DNA of 64,000 nucleotides from Sva-07 sp942492715 (GTDB taxonomy: Bacteria > Actinomycetota > Acidimicrobiia > Acidimicrobiales > Ilumatobacteraceae): positions 62,001-126,000 of the forward strand of contig CALOFW010000018.1 in the NCBI GenBank assembly GCA_942492715.1, written 5' to 3'. Below, in pieces: positions 35,893-43,807 of this stretch. A program made the position numbers and the translations under genes. The first letter of the stretch is position 1; every line of letters begins with the position of its first letter. A model generated the notes under the pieces. It was not told where the DNA came from. It made no database searches and was given only the letters and a program-made list of their open reading frames with translations.

Positions 35893-38537
35893 CAGGACAC
35901 CGGCTGGCTTCGCGCCGCGGCACCGCTCGCGTGGTGAGGAAGCAAGCCCAGCGCCCGCGCGCGATCGATGGCGTCGTTGCGCCTGTCGACGCCGAGTTTC
36001 ATGTAGATGTTCTTGAGGTGGGTCTTCACGGTGTTCACCGACATGAAGCACTCCCGACCGATCTCACGGTTCGTCATCCGGCTCGGAAGGAGCCGGAGCA
36101 CGGCCCGTTCGCGCTCGGTGAGCGTCACACCGGATGACCGGTCCACCGACGGACTCGGCTGGCTGCCGCCGAGCGCCACCGCGAGGTCCGCACCCTGCGA
36201 CGTGCAGAGCTTCTCGGCCGCGCGTCGGGCGGCTCGGGTCACCTCCGGACCTTCATCGATGAAGATCCGAAGGAATCGCTGTGGAGCGGCGAGTGCGACG
36301 GCGCGTTCGATGTGGATCTGCCAGTCGTTGCGGCCCTCGGCCGAGCCCGCTCGAGCCAGAAGGAGTTCGGCGGTGATTCGATCTCGACGTGTCCGGAGGT
36401 CGGCGGTCTCGAGACGACGAATCGCAGCGTCGGGTCGTCCGAGTGCCACGTCGAGACGGGCAGTCAGGAGGGTGCCGACGACGCCGGGGCCGATCACGCC
36501 GATCAGCTCGGCGACGCGGTCGTACTCGCCGGTCTCGATGCGCCATCGCGCCTCGAACGCATCGACGACGAACCGCAAGCGAGCCCGGCCGGACTGTGGT
36601 ACCAGGTCTCCGATCTCGTTCAGCCCGGCCAGGCCGGCGCCGGGACCTTCTTGCGCCGCCATCACGCGGGCCTGGTCGATGCGGGCGATGACGCCAGGGA
36701 CATAGGCGGGCCAGAACTTGCGCATCCGCGAGGTCACCTCGGATGCCTCGCTCAACCGGTTCCGTTCGGTCAGCACACCGGCGATCGCGCTCAGCGCATC
36801 GAGCGCTCCGAGATGTCCTGAGCGTCCGAGCGCTCTCGCCGCGGCGAGGGCTCCGTTCGCGAGGCTCATCGCCTCGTCCAGGTCACCGGTTCGAAGCGCA
36901 ACGCGGGCACGGAGCGCGGGCACCAACAGGCTCTCGGTCAGGTCGTCGGTGGCGACGCTCCGGTCGAGCACCAGGCGGGCGGACTCGGGTTGGTCGAGCA
37001 GGAGGTGGGCGCGGGCCAGGCCGGGCCGAACGCGAACTCCGGTGGTGCCGAGGTCCAGGCCTCCCTCGATCGCGTCGAGGGCTCGCTCACCCGGTTCGAT
37101 GTCGTCGGACACGAGGGCATTGGTGGCGTACGAGATGCCGTGGAGGGCATCAGCGTGACGGAGATCCCGGATCGAGGGTTCGTCGAGACCCTTCATGCGC
37201 GAGGTGGCGAGACCGAGCCAGATCACCGCCTCGTCGGGCCGCCCGGCGAGGCCGACTGCTCCGGCATAGTCCAGCATTCTCGAGACCGATTGGCTGACGT
37301 ACTCCTTGGGGAACAGTTCGATCCAGGCAGCCATCGCGGTGACGTCCCGTCGATCCCAGTGCTCGAATGCGGTCGAGAACGTCAACTGGAACGCTCGCTC
37401 GGTCTCCCCGATCGCCAACAGGAGCGTCACGGCATCGACAGTCGCGCCGCGTGCAGCGGCAACATCGGCAGCCTTGCGCCGTCGGTCGGTGGCGTCGCAC
37501 GCGAAACGTCGGTCGAACTCGATCTCGAGCACGTCGCGGAGCAGCGGGTGGTACCGATAGTGACGCCCGTCAGCACAGGTGACGATGAAACCGACCGTGT
37601 GAACGAGCGAGTCCAGCAGGGCGGCGCTGTCGTCGCGACCGGTGAGCGCATTCGCGAGGTCGGCGTCGAACTCGCTCACGAGCGACGTCCACAGCAGGAA
37701 GTCCCGTACGTCGGCAGGCTGCCGATCGAGAACCTCGCTGATCAGGAGATCCGCCACCATCCGACTTCCGCCGTTGAACGTGCGGGCCACCGATCCCGGG
37801 TCATCGTCGCGCATGGCCAAGATGGCCAAGCGAAGGGCCCCGACCCATCCCGCCGTGCCGATGCAGAGCTCCTCGAGCTCTGCGTGTGTGACCCGGTCCT
37901 CGCCGCACTCGCGGAACAGCGCGGTCGTCTCCTGGAGGGTGAACTCGAGGTCCGACTGGCGCACCTGGCTGATTCGGGACTGCACCGACCAACGAGCGAT
38001 CGGCAGTTGCGGGTCGCACCGACTCGTGATCACCAGCCGCATCTGTGGCGGAAGGTGCTCGCCCAGCAACCCGATCCCCTCGTAGATCGCTGGATCGGTG
38101 ATCGTATGGAGGTCGTCGAGCACGACGACGAGCGGTCGGCTCAGTGTCGACGCGGCGACCACCAGCTCGGTGACCAGCACGGCAGGGTCGGATCCGGCAC
38201 GCAGGAGGGCGTGTTCGACGTCGCCGAACGTGCCGGGAGCAGCGCGGTCGAGCGCAGTGTGCAGGAGGAGCCAGAAACGAGCAGGACGGTCGTCCGTCGA
38301 GTCGAGGTGCACCCAGACGCAGACGCCGTCGTCCACGGCAGTGGCACACTGGGCGGCGAGGACGCTCTTGCCCGAGCACGGTCCGCCGGTGATGATCGCG
38401 ATCGGCCGCTCGCTGTCGTTGACTCGCTCGACGAGCCGCGGACGAGCGACCAGATCGATCGGCTCGGCGGGGAGCCTGAACTTCCCGGCGATGATCGGCA
38501 TGCGCTGCCGATCGTCCGGCGCCCAACGGTCGGCCAT
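35892..38537 (-). CDS. MalT/LAL-type LuxR-family transcriptional regulator
   Basis: The 881-residue ATP-dependent activator has Walker A AIITGGPCSGKSVLAAQ, Walker B LVVVLDDLHT, STAND-type NTPase and winged-helix regions, a long Ala/Leu/Arg-rich TPR-like sensor half, and a C-terminal LuxR HTH (LTERERAVLRLLPSRMTNREIG...MSVNTVKTHLKNIYMKLGV). The start could be 38603, 38576, 38537 or 38501. 38603 would run into the conserved operator at 38599-38631, so I take 38537. Such proteins sense a ligand through the TPR part. It lies between two operons that carry the same operator and is the likely regulator of both, of cyd, and of itself. Confidence 0.88.
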   Translation of the reverse strand: MADRWAPDDRQRMPIIAGKFRLPAEPIDLVARPRLVERVNDSERPIAIITGGPCSGKSVLAAQCATAVDDGVCVWVHLDSTDDRPARFWLLLHTALDRAAPGTFGDVEHALLRAGSDPAVLVTELVVAASTLSRPLVVVLDDLHTITDPAIYEGIGLLGEHLPPQMRLVITSRCDPQLPIARWSVQSRISQVRQSDLEFTLQETTALFRECGEDRVTHAELEELCIGTAGWVGALRLAILAMRDDDPGSVARTFNGGSRMVADLLISEVLDRQPADVRDFLLWTSLVSEFDADLANALTGRDDSAALLDSLVHTVGFIVTCADGRHYRYHPLLRDVLEIEFDRRFACDATDRRRKAADVAAARGATVDAVTLLLAIGETERAFQLTFSTAFEHWDRRDVTAMAAWIELFPKEYVSQSVSRMLDYAGAVGLAGRPDEAVIWLGLATSRMKGLDEPSIRDLRHADALHGISYATNALVSDDIEPGERALDAIEGGLDLGTTGVRVRPGLARAHLLLDQPESARLVLDRSVATDDLTESLLVPALRARVALRTGDLDEAMSLANGALAAARALGRSGHLGALDALSAIAGVLTERNRLSEASEVTSRMRKFWPAYVPGVIARIDQARVMAAQEGPGAGLAGLNEIGDLVPQSGRARLRFVVDAFEARWRIETGEYDRVAELIGVIGPGVVGTLLTARLDVALGRPDAAIRRLETADLRTRRDRITAELLLARAGSAEGRNDWQIHIERAVALAAPQRFLRIFIDEGPEVTRAARRAAEKLCTSQGADLAVALGGSQPSPSVDRSSGVTLTERERAVLRLLPSRMTNREIGRECFMSVNTVKTHLKNIYMKLGVDRRNDAIDRARALGLLPHHASGAAARSQPVS

Positions 38538-38598
38538 GTGGTCTGATGTTGGCACAGGTCCATCGGGGACGTCCATCGGGGACGTCGAACGTGCGGAT

Positions 38599-38631
38599 TT
38601 CACCCGGGGGGTGGGTGATGCGCCCTCACCC
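38599..38631. promoter_or_regulatory. Putative LuxR-type operator, divergent promoter (site A)
   Basis: TTCACCC at 38599, GGGTGA at 38613 and TCACCC at 38626, followed by CGCCCTTCGGC. It lies between the regulator gene (minus strand) and the cytochrome b operon (plus strand), 55 bases before the first codon of the latter. The spacing matches site B at 45736 exactly. Confidence 0.75.
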
Positions 38632-38686
38632 GCCCTTCGGCCACAGTCATCGCAATGGATGATCGCCGAGATGAGGGGGTGCTGTC

Positions 38687-38938
38687 ATCGCTACCTACGA
38701 CATCACGCTGCGCGGCGAGGCCGGCCCGACGGTATGCGCCGCGTTCGCTCCCTGTCACGTCGACGTGACGGACGGACACACCGTGGTCCGCTCCGGTGAT
38801 CTCGACCAAGCCGGACTGCACGGCGTACTCGACCGGATACGGGACCTCGGCCTCGACATCGTCGACGTCCACCTCATCGCCGACGACCGCCAACCGGTGG
38901 TCGAGACACTGACAACTCACCAGGAGAAGAATGCATGA
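38687..38938 (+). CDS. Small conserved protein opening the cytochrome b operon (apparent ATC start)
   Basis: The frame from 38687 reads (M)ATYDITLRGEAGP...HVDVTDGHTVVRSGDLDQAGLHGVLDRIRDLGLDIVDVHLI, 83 codons. It resembles a small actinobacterial protein that usually begins M-x-T-Y-E and ends with an LHGVLxRIxxLGL helix. A TGA at 38672 closes the frame upstream, and only GGG GGT GCT GTC ATC precede the ATYD stretch, so no ATG, GTG or TTG is available. ATC 38687 sits seven bases after GAGGGGG, which suggests a rare ATC start. Its stop overlaps the next gene's ATG (ATGA). Function unknown. Confidence 0.65.
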   Translation: MATYDITLRGEAGPTVCAAFAPCHVDVTDGHTVVRSGDLDQAGLHGVLDRIRDLGLDIVDVHLIADDRQPVVETLTTHQEKNA

Positions 38939-39144
38939 ACTTTCCGCTGATCGATCTGGCGAACCCAACCAAGTTGGTCTTCGAATGGGGATGGCTCCTG
39001 CTCACCTGGGGCAACTTCGTCGCCTACAGCCTCGTGCTGTTGGTGTTCGTCGTCGGTGCGACCGTTCGGCTGCCGGGTGCACGCCGTGAGGTCGCCGACG
39101 TCGAGTCGCAACGAACCGACACCTCGGGAAGGACCGCCGAATGA
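38935..39144 (+). CDS. Small single-pass membrane protein of the cytochrome b operon
   Basis: The 69-residue product has one hydrophobic segment (WGWLLLTWGNFVAYSLVLLVFVVGATV is the core region) and a charged C-terminal tail. It overlaps the genes on both sides by four bases (ATGA). The tight coupling to the cytochrome b gene suggests a small structural subunit of the same complex. No family recognised. Confidence 0.7.
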   Translation: MNFPLIDLANPTKLVFEWGWLLLTWGNFVAYSLVLLVFVVGATVRLPGARREVADVESQRTDTSGRTAE

Positions 39145-39869
39145 GCTCCGTCGTCGAACACGACTCCGACCAGGAGATCGACGAACACGGCAACATGATG
39201 GCTGCGGTGCGTCGCTATGCCGAGACGTACTGGCCGTACGAGCGGCTGCTGCCGAGTGACGAACCGATCTACGTCACGAAGCTGTTCTACATGTTCGGCT
39301 CACTGGCGCTGATGTCGTTCGTGAGCCTCGTGGTGACCGGTTGCATCCTGGTGTTCCGGGGCCCGTACTGGTGGCACACGTCGGACTTCGGGCTGTTCTT
39401 CAACTCGCTGCACTTCTGGTCGTGCCAGCTGTTCTTCTTCTGCATCTTCGTGCACTTCGGCTCGTCGTTCTTCACCGCGGCCTGGCGTGGTGGGCGCGGC
39501 CTGACATGGTTCTTCGGCGTGCTCACGTTCTTCGTCGCCATCCTCACCGGGCTCACGGGGTACGTGCTGCAGAGCAACTACGACGGCCAGTACATCGGTC
39601 AGCAGGCCAAGGATGCCCTCAACTCGGTCGGCCTCGGCAAGGCACTCAACCTGATGAACCTGGACAACGTGACCGGTTGGCACGTGGTGATCCTCCCGCT
39701 CGGCGTGACCGCGTTCCTCACCCTGCACCTGCTGTGGGTCCGCCGTCACGGCGTCGTGCCTCCGTTCCCTGCCGAGGGCACCGACTTCGAGGGAGCCGAC
39801 GAGGTCGACGGACCGAGACCTGACGAGAGCGGCAGCTCGACGAGAGCGGGCACCGAGGTGCGGTCATGA
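39141..39869 (+). CDS. Cytochrome b (b6-type N-terminal domain)
   Basis: The 242-residue membrane protein has four hydrophobic segments. Haem-ligand histidines of the cytochrome b/b6 pattern appear in LHFWSCQLFFFCIFVHFG (helix B, His spacing about 14) and GWHVVILPLGVTAFLTLHLLWVRRHG (helix D, His spacing about 14). LTGLTGYVL and NVTGWH are family features. The polar tail after residue 210 is low-complexity. It is half the length of a bc1 cytochrome b and lacks subunit IV, and no cytochrome c1 or CXXCH motif occurs in the operon. It likely exchanges electrons with menaquinone. Confidence 0.85.
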   Translation: MSSVVEHDSDQEIDEHGNMMAAVRRYAETYWPYERLLPSDEPIYVTKLFYMFGSLALMSFVSLVVTGCILVFRGPYWWHTSDFGLFFNSLHFWSCQLFFFCIFVHFGSSFFTAAWRGGRGLTWFFGVLTFFVAILTGLTGYVLQSNYDGQYIGQQAKDALNSVGLGKALNLMNLDNVTGWHVVILPLGVTAFLTLHLLWVRRHGVVPPFPAEGTDFEGADEVDGPRPDESGSSTRAGTEVRS

Positions 39870-40969
39870 GCCGCGGACCGGCACCGTGGAAGTCCAGCGA
39901 TGTCGCGTGGCGCGGTGGTCGCCGACCGTACGACCTCGTTCGTGAGGTCATCATCTCGGGCGTGATCGTCGCGGTCATCGTGCTCGGGCTCGCCGTGTTC
40001 TTCGCGTCGCCCGACCCGCCACCCGTGACCTTTCAGGAGTGGTCGACCGACTCGCCGAAGGACTTCCTCGCCACGACGCTGAGCGAGATCAACCAGACGT
40101 CGCTGAGCGCCACCTACGGACCCCCGTACCAGACCACCGCCCAGGACGGCTCCACCCAGGGGTTCGGCCCGTTCTCTCCGGAGCGGTGGTTCGGTCAACA
40201 GATCCCGGTGAACACGTTCGAGGACTACGTCGCCCGACCGCTCTCCACTGCCCCCGACCCTGACGGCACCGTCGCCGCCGCACTCGAGCAGTGGCGGGCG
40301 GCGACCTCCGATCAGCAGACGGCCTGGAGTGATGCCTACAAGGCCGCGCTGGCCGAGGCGACACTGACCGGCGGCTACGACGTCGCGGGCGACGACGCCG
40401 GGCCGCTCGGCACCATCCTGCAGGCACAGTTCGCCTACGCAGTCGCCGGCGGGCTCGACAACGCAATCGTTGCCAACGCGACGGACGCGTCGATCTGGTA
40501 CTCCAACGACCAGACGTTCGCCCTGCTCTACTTCGGCGACTCGGGCCAGGGCGGTGGCGGACCGGACTGCATCAGCCCCGACACGTACCAGCAGGATCAA
40601 CTCGATCCCGCTCAGGTACTTCCGGAGGGCACCGGCTGCTGGTACTACAACCTGTCGGTGTCCAACGACGCTCCCCGCTACGCCGGGTACCTGGCCGGCA
40701 ACACATGGGGCATCATCAACGAGGTCGGCAACTGGCCCGGTGCGTGGTGGCTGTTCCCGTACACGTTCTGGTACCAATGGGGCCCCGGCCTCAACGGGGC
40801 CTCGGCCGATCTGTGGGCGATGGTCATGACCGCTGTCGTCAGCCTGCCGTTCCTGTTCCTCCCCTGGATCCCCGGTCTTCGCGCGATCCCGAAGAAGCTC
40901 GGCCTGTACAAGGTGATGTGGAGCGACTACTACGCCCTCGTCAAGCGCGAACAGGGCCGGAAATCGTGA
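39866..40969 (+). CDS. Membrane protein of unknown function partnered with cytochrome b
   Basis: The 367-residue protein has one N-terminal hydrophobic helix (EVIISGVIVAVIVLGLAVFFA), an extracytoplasmic domain of about 230 residues rich in aromatic and acidic residues, and two C-terminal hydrophobic helices (around WAMVMTAVVSLPFLFLPWI). The C-terminal part, after NEVGNWPGAWWLFPY, has the feel of a subunit-IV-like region. Two cysteines (in PDCISP and GTGCWYY) could pair; no CXXCH or Rieske motif is present. It overlaps the cytochrome b gene by four bases. I infer that it is a dedicated subunit of that complex. Confidence 0.6.
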   Translation: MSRGPAPWKSSDVAWRGGRRPYDLVREVIISGVIVAVIVLGLAVFFASPDPPPVTFQEWSTDSPKDFLATTLSEINQTSLSATYGPPYQTTAQDGSTQGFGPFSPERWFGQQIPVNTFEDYVARPLSTAPDPDGTVAAALEQWRAATSDQQTAWSDAYKAALAEATLTGGYDVAGDDAGPLGTILQAQFAYAVAGGLDNAIVANATDASIWYSNDQTFALLYFGDSGQGGGGPDCISPDTYQQDQLDPAQVLPEGTGCWYYNLSVSNDAPRYAGYLAGNTWGIINEVGNWPGAWWLFPYTFWYQWGPGLNGASADLWAMVMTAVVSLPFLFLPWIPGLRAIPKKLGLYKVMWSDYYALVKREQGRKS

Positions 40970-41002
40970 CCAACGTCGCCCCGCGATCCCCAGAGGACCT
41001 CC

Positions 41003-42382
41003 ATGACTTCACCTGACTACACCGATCTCGTTGCCGGCCAGCGCTCGTACTTCCATTCCGGTGCCACGAGGCCTGTGGAGTGGCGTCGTGAACAACTCGA
41101 GGCAATGAAAGCCCTGCTCGAGGAGAACCGGCAACGGTTCTTCTCGACGCTCCGGGACGACTTGCGCCGCAACGACGTCGACTCGGATCTCATGGACGTC
41201 GGCTTCTGCATCAAGGAAGCCGAGTACGCCCTGAAGCACATGCACACGTGGATGAAGATCGAACGCGAACCCACGCCGCTCGTGCTCGAACCCGGTCATG
41301 TCCGGGTCCGACGCGAGGCGCTCGGCGTCACGCTCATCATCGGGGCCTGGAACGAGCCGTTGATGTTGACGTTCGGGCCGCTCGCCCCGGCGCTCGCCGC
41401 AGGAAACACCGCCGTGATCAAGCCGTCGGAGATGTGCGTCGCGACGTCAGCGCTCATCGCTGAACTCGTCCCGAAGTACCTCGACCCCCACGCCGTGGCC
41501 GTCGTCGAGGGTGCGGTGCCGGAGACCACGGCGTTGCTCGATCAGCATTGGGATCTGATCTTCTTCACCGGCAGCCCCTCGGTCGGCAAGATCATCCATC
41601 AGGCCGCCGCGAAACATCTCACGCCGACCGTGCTCGAGTTGGGCGGCAAGAGCCCGACGATCGTGCATCCGTCGGCCGACATCGAGTCGGCTGCTCGGCG
41701 CATCGCGTACGGTCGGTACACCAACGCCGGACAGATCTGCACTGCGCCTGACCACGTACTGGTGTGGCCCGAGGTCAAAGACGAGCTCGTCCGACACCTC
41801 GTGCAAGCGGTGAAGGACTTCTACGGCGACGATCCACAGCAGTCGCCTGACTACGGCCGGATCATCCACCGCAAGGGCACCGAGCGTCTGGCGGGCCTGA
41901 TGGGGAGCGGGACGATCGCCGTCGGCGGCCAGGTCGACCTGGACGACTTCTACATCGCTCCGACCGTGCTCGTCGACGTCGCATGGGATTCTCCGATCAT
42001 GCAGCAGGAGGTGTTCGGCCCGATCCTGCCAGTGCTCGAGATCGACTCCGTCGAACACGTCATCGACTGGGTGAACTCGAATCCCCACCCGCTGGGGTTG
42101 TACGTCTTCGCCGAGGACGATGATGTCGTCGAGCAGATCCTCGGAGCCACCCAATCCGGCGATGCCGTGGTGAACGACTGCTCGCTGCATCCCTTGGTAC
42201 CGGAGCTGCCGTTCGGCGGTGTCGGCAATTCCGGAATGGGCAAGTACCACGGAAAGTGGGGATTCGAAGCCTTCACGAACGCCAGAGGTGTGCTCTACCA
42301 CAGCCCGAGGATCGACCCTGGGGTTCGCTATCCGCCCTACTCCGAGCACCAGCGCGAGCGTGCGATCGAATCCCGGTTGTGA
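41003..42382 (+). CDS. ALDH3-type (fatty) aldehyde dehydrogenase
   Basis: The 459-residue NAD(P)-dependent aldehyde dehydrogenase lacks the N-terminal extension of other classes, as ALDH3 members do. Motifs are VTLIIGAWNEPLMLTFGPL, FFTGSPSVGK, VLELGGKSPTIV (general-base Glu) and RYTNAGQICTAPDHVL (catalytic Cys). FYGDDPQQSPDYGRII is characteristic of the ALDH3 group, whose members act on long-chain and aromatic aldehydes. The C-terminal tail is not membrane-anchoring. It starts 33 bases after the cytochrome b partner, with AGAGGACC upstream of the ATG. Confidence 0.9.
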   Translation: MTSPDYTDLVAGQRSYFHSGATRPVEWRREQLEAMKALLEENRQRFFSTLRDDLRRNDVDSDLMDVGFCIKEAEYALKHMHTWMKIEREPTPLVLEPGHVRVRREALGVTLIIGAWNEPLMLTFGPLAPALAAGNTAVIKPSEMCVATSALIAELVPKYLDPHAVAVVEGAVPETTALLDQHWDLIFFTGSPSVGKIIHQAAAKHLTPTVLELGGKSPTIVHPSADIESAARRIAYGRYTNAGQICTAPDHVLVWPEVKDELVRHLVQAVKDFYGDDPQQSPDYGRIIHRKGTERLAGLMGSGTIAVGGQVDLDDFYIAPTVLVDVAWDSPIMQQEVFGPILPVLEIDSVEHVIDWVNSNPHPLGLYVFAEDDDVVEQILGATQSGDAVVNDCSLHPLVPELPFGGVGNSGMGKYHGKWGFEAFTNARGVLYHSPRIDPGVRYPPYSEHQRERAIESRL

Positions 42383-42421
42383 CGAGGTCCTCGATGCCAC
42401 CGCGACTCGGGACCCGATGAC

Positions 42422-43807
42422 ATGACGTCCGAGCAGCGCCATCGGGTCGTCGTGGTCGGTGGTGGGTTCGGGGGTCTCTTCGCCGCTCGTCGGCTCGCCC
42501 ACATGGACGTCGACGTCACGCTCGTCGACCGTCGCAACCACCTTCTGTTCCAGCCGCTGCTGTACCAGGTGGCCACCGGGATGCTCTCGCCCGGACAGAT
42601 CGCAATGCCGCTGCGCCACATCCTGCGCGGCGCGGCCAACACCAGAGTCCTGCTCGCCGAGGTGACCGGCTTCGATCTCGACGATCGCGTCGTGCACGCG
42701 GTGGCGCCGGGCGGCATCGAGACCGTCGAGTTGCACTACGACTCGCTGATCGTCGCCGCGGGTGCTGGGCAGTCGTACTTCGGCCACGACGAACTCGCGC
42801 GGCACGCGCCGGGCATGAAGACGATCGACGACGCCCTCGAACTGCGCCGCCGCTTCTTCGGCGCGTTCGAGATGGCCGAACTCGCGACCGACCCCGACGA
42901 GCGACGGCGCTGGCTGACCGTGGTGATCGTCGGCGCCGGCCCCACCGGTGTCGAGCTGGCGGGCCAGGTGCGTGAGCTCGCGACACGCTCGCTGCGCAAC
43001 GAGTTTCGGAGCATCGACCCGTCATCGGTTCGGGTGATCGTCGTCGACGGCGGCGACGAACCGCTGGCGACGTTCGGCGACCGCTTGTCACACGCCGCCC
43101 GCAAAGAACTCGAAGCACTCGGCGTCGAGCTGCAGATGCACTCCCGGGTCGTCGGCGTCGACGCCGATGGCGTGGACGTGCTGGGCGCCGACGGCGCCGC
43201 GTCCCGGATCGAGGCGCACACCACGGTGTGGGCGGCGGGTGTGCACGCCTCGCCGTTGGCGCGACTGCTCGCCGACCAGAGCGGCGCGACGCTCGATCGT
43301 GCCGGACGGATCGAGGTGGCCGACGACCTGAGCCTTGCCGACCATCCCGAGGTCTTCGCGATCGGCGACATGGCGACCTATCAACACCTGCCCGGGGTGG
43401 CGGAGGTCGCGATGCAGGGCGGCCTGCACGCCGCCAACACGATCGCGCGGCGCCTCGACGGCAAACCTTCCGTGGCGTTCACGTACCGAGACGTCGGCAC
43501 CGTCGCCACGGTCGGTCGCTTCCGAGCGATCGCGAGCATCCGAGGGCTGCGCCTGAGCGGCTTCGCGGGATGGTTCGTCTGGTTCTTCGTCCACCTCGCG
43601 TTCCTGAGCGGCTACGGCAACCGGCTGACCACCATGCTGCGCTGGATGCGATCGATGATCGGCCGAGGTCGCGCCGAGCGCCAGTTCAGCACCGCGCACG
43701 TCGGCGGCGACCTCAGCCTTCCGGCGAGCGTGCGCGCGATCGTCCAACCGACGCCGTTTCCCAACTCACCCCCGACACGACCCGACCACCGCCGGAGGCT
43801 CCCATGA
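42422..43807 (+). CDS. ndh: Type II NADH dehydrogenase (NDH-2)
   Basis: The 461-residue flavoprotein has FAD motif VVVVGGGFGGLFAARRL, the NDH-2 loop HLLFQPLLYQVATGMLSPGQIA, the NAD motif VVIVGAGPTGVELAGQV, AHTTVWAAGV and the FAD-ribose motif VFAIGDMATYQHLPGVAEVAMQGG. A C-terminal amphipathic or hydrophobic region (LSGFAGWFVWFFVHLAFL) anchors it to the membrane. It moves electrons from NADH to menaquinone without pumping protons. It lies between the aldehyde dehydrogenase, which makes NADH, and the alkyl sulfatase, with which it overlaps by four bases. Confidence 0.92.
   Translation: MTSEQRHRVVVVGGGFGGLFAARRLAHMDVDVTLVDRRNHLLFQPLLYQVATGMLSPGQIAMPLRHILRGAANTRVLLAEVTGFDLDDRVVHAVAPGGIETVELHYDSLIVAAGAGQSYFGHDELARHAPGMKTIDDALELRRRFFGAFEMAELATDPDERRRWLTVVIVGAGPTGVELAGQVRELATRSLRNEFRSIDPSSVRVIVVDGGDEPLATFGDRLSHAARKELEALGVELQMHSRVVGVDADGVDVLGADGAASRIEAHTTVWAAGVHASPLARLLADQSGATLDRAGRIEVADDLSLADHPEVFAIGDMATYQHLPGVAEVAMQGGLHAANTIARRLDGKPSVAFTYRDVGTVATVGRFRAIASIRGLRLSGFAGWFVWFFVHLAFLSGYGNRLTTMLRWMRSMIGRGRAERQFSTAHVGGDLSLPASVRAIVQPTPFPNSPPTRPDHRRRLP

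Noticed and set aside
36990..38546. 518-codon plus-strand frame opposite the LuxR gene
   Set aside because: Shadow; the opposite strand has NTPase and HTH motifs.
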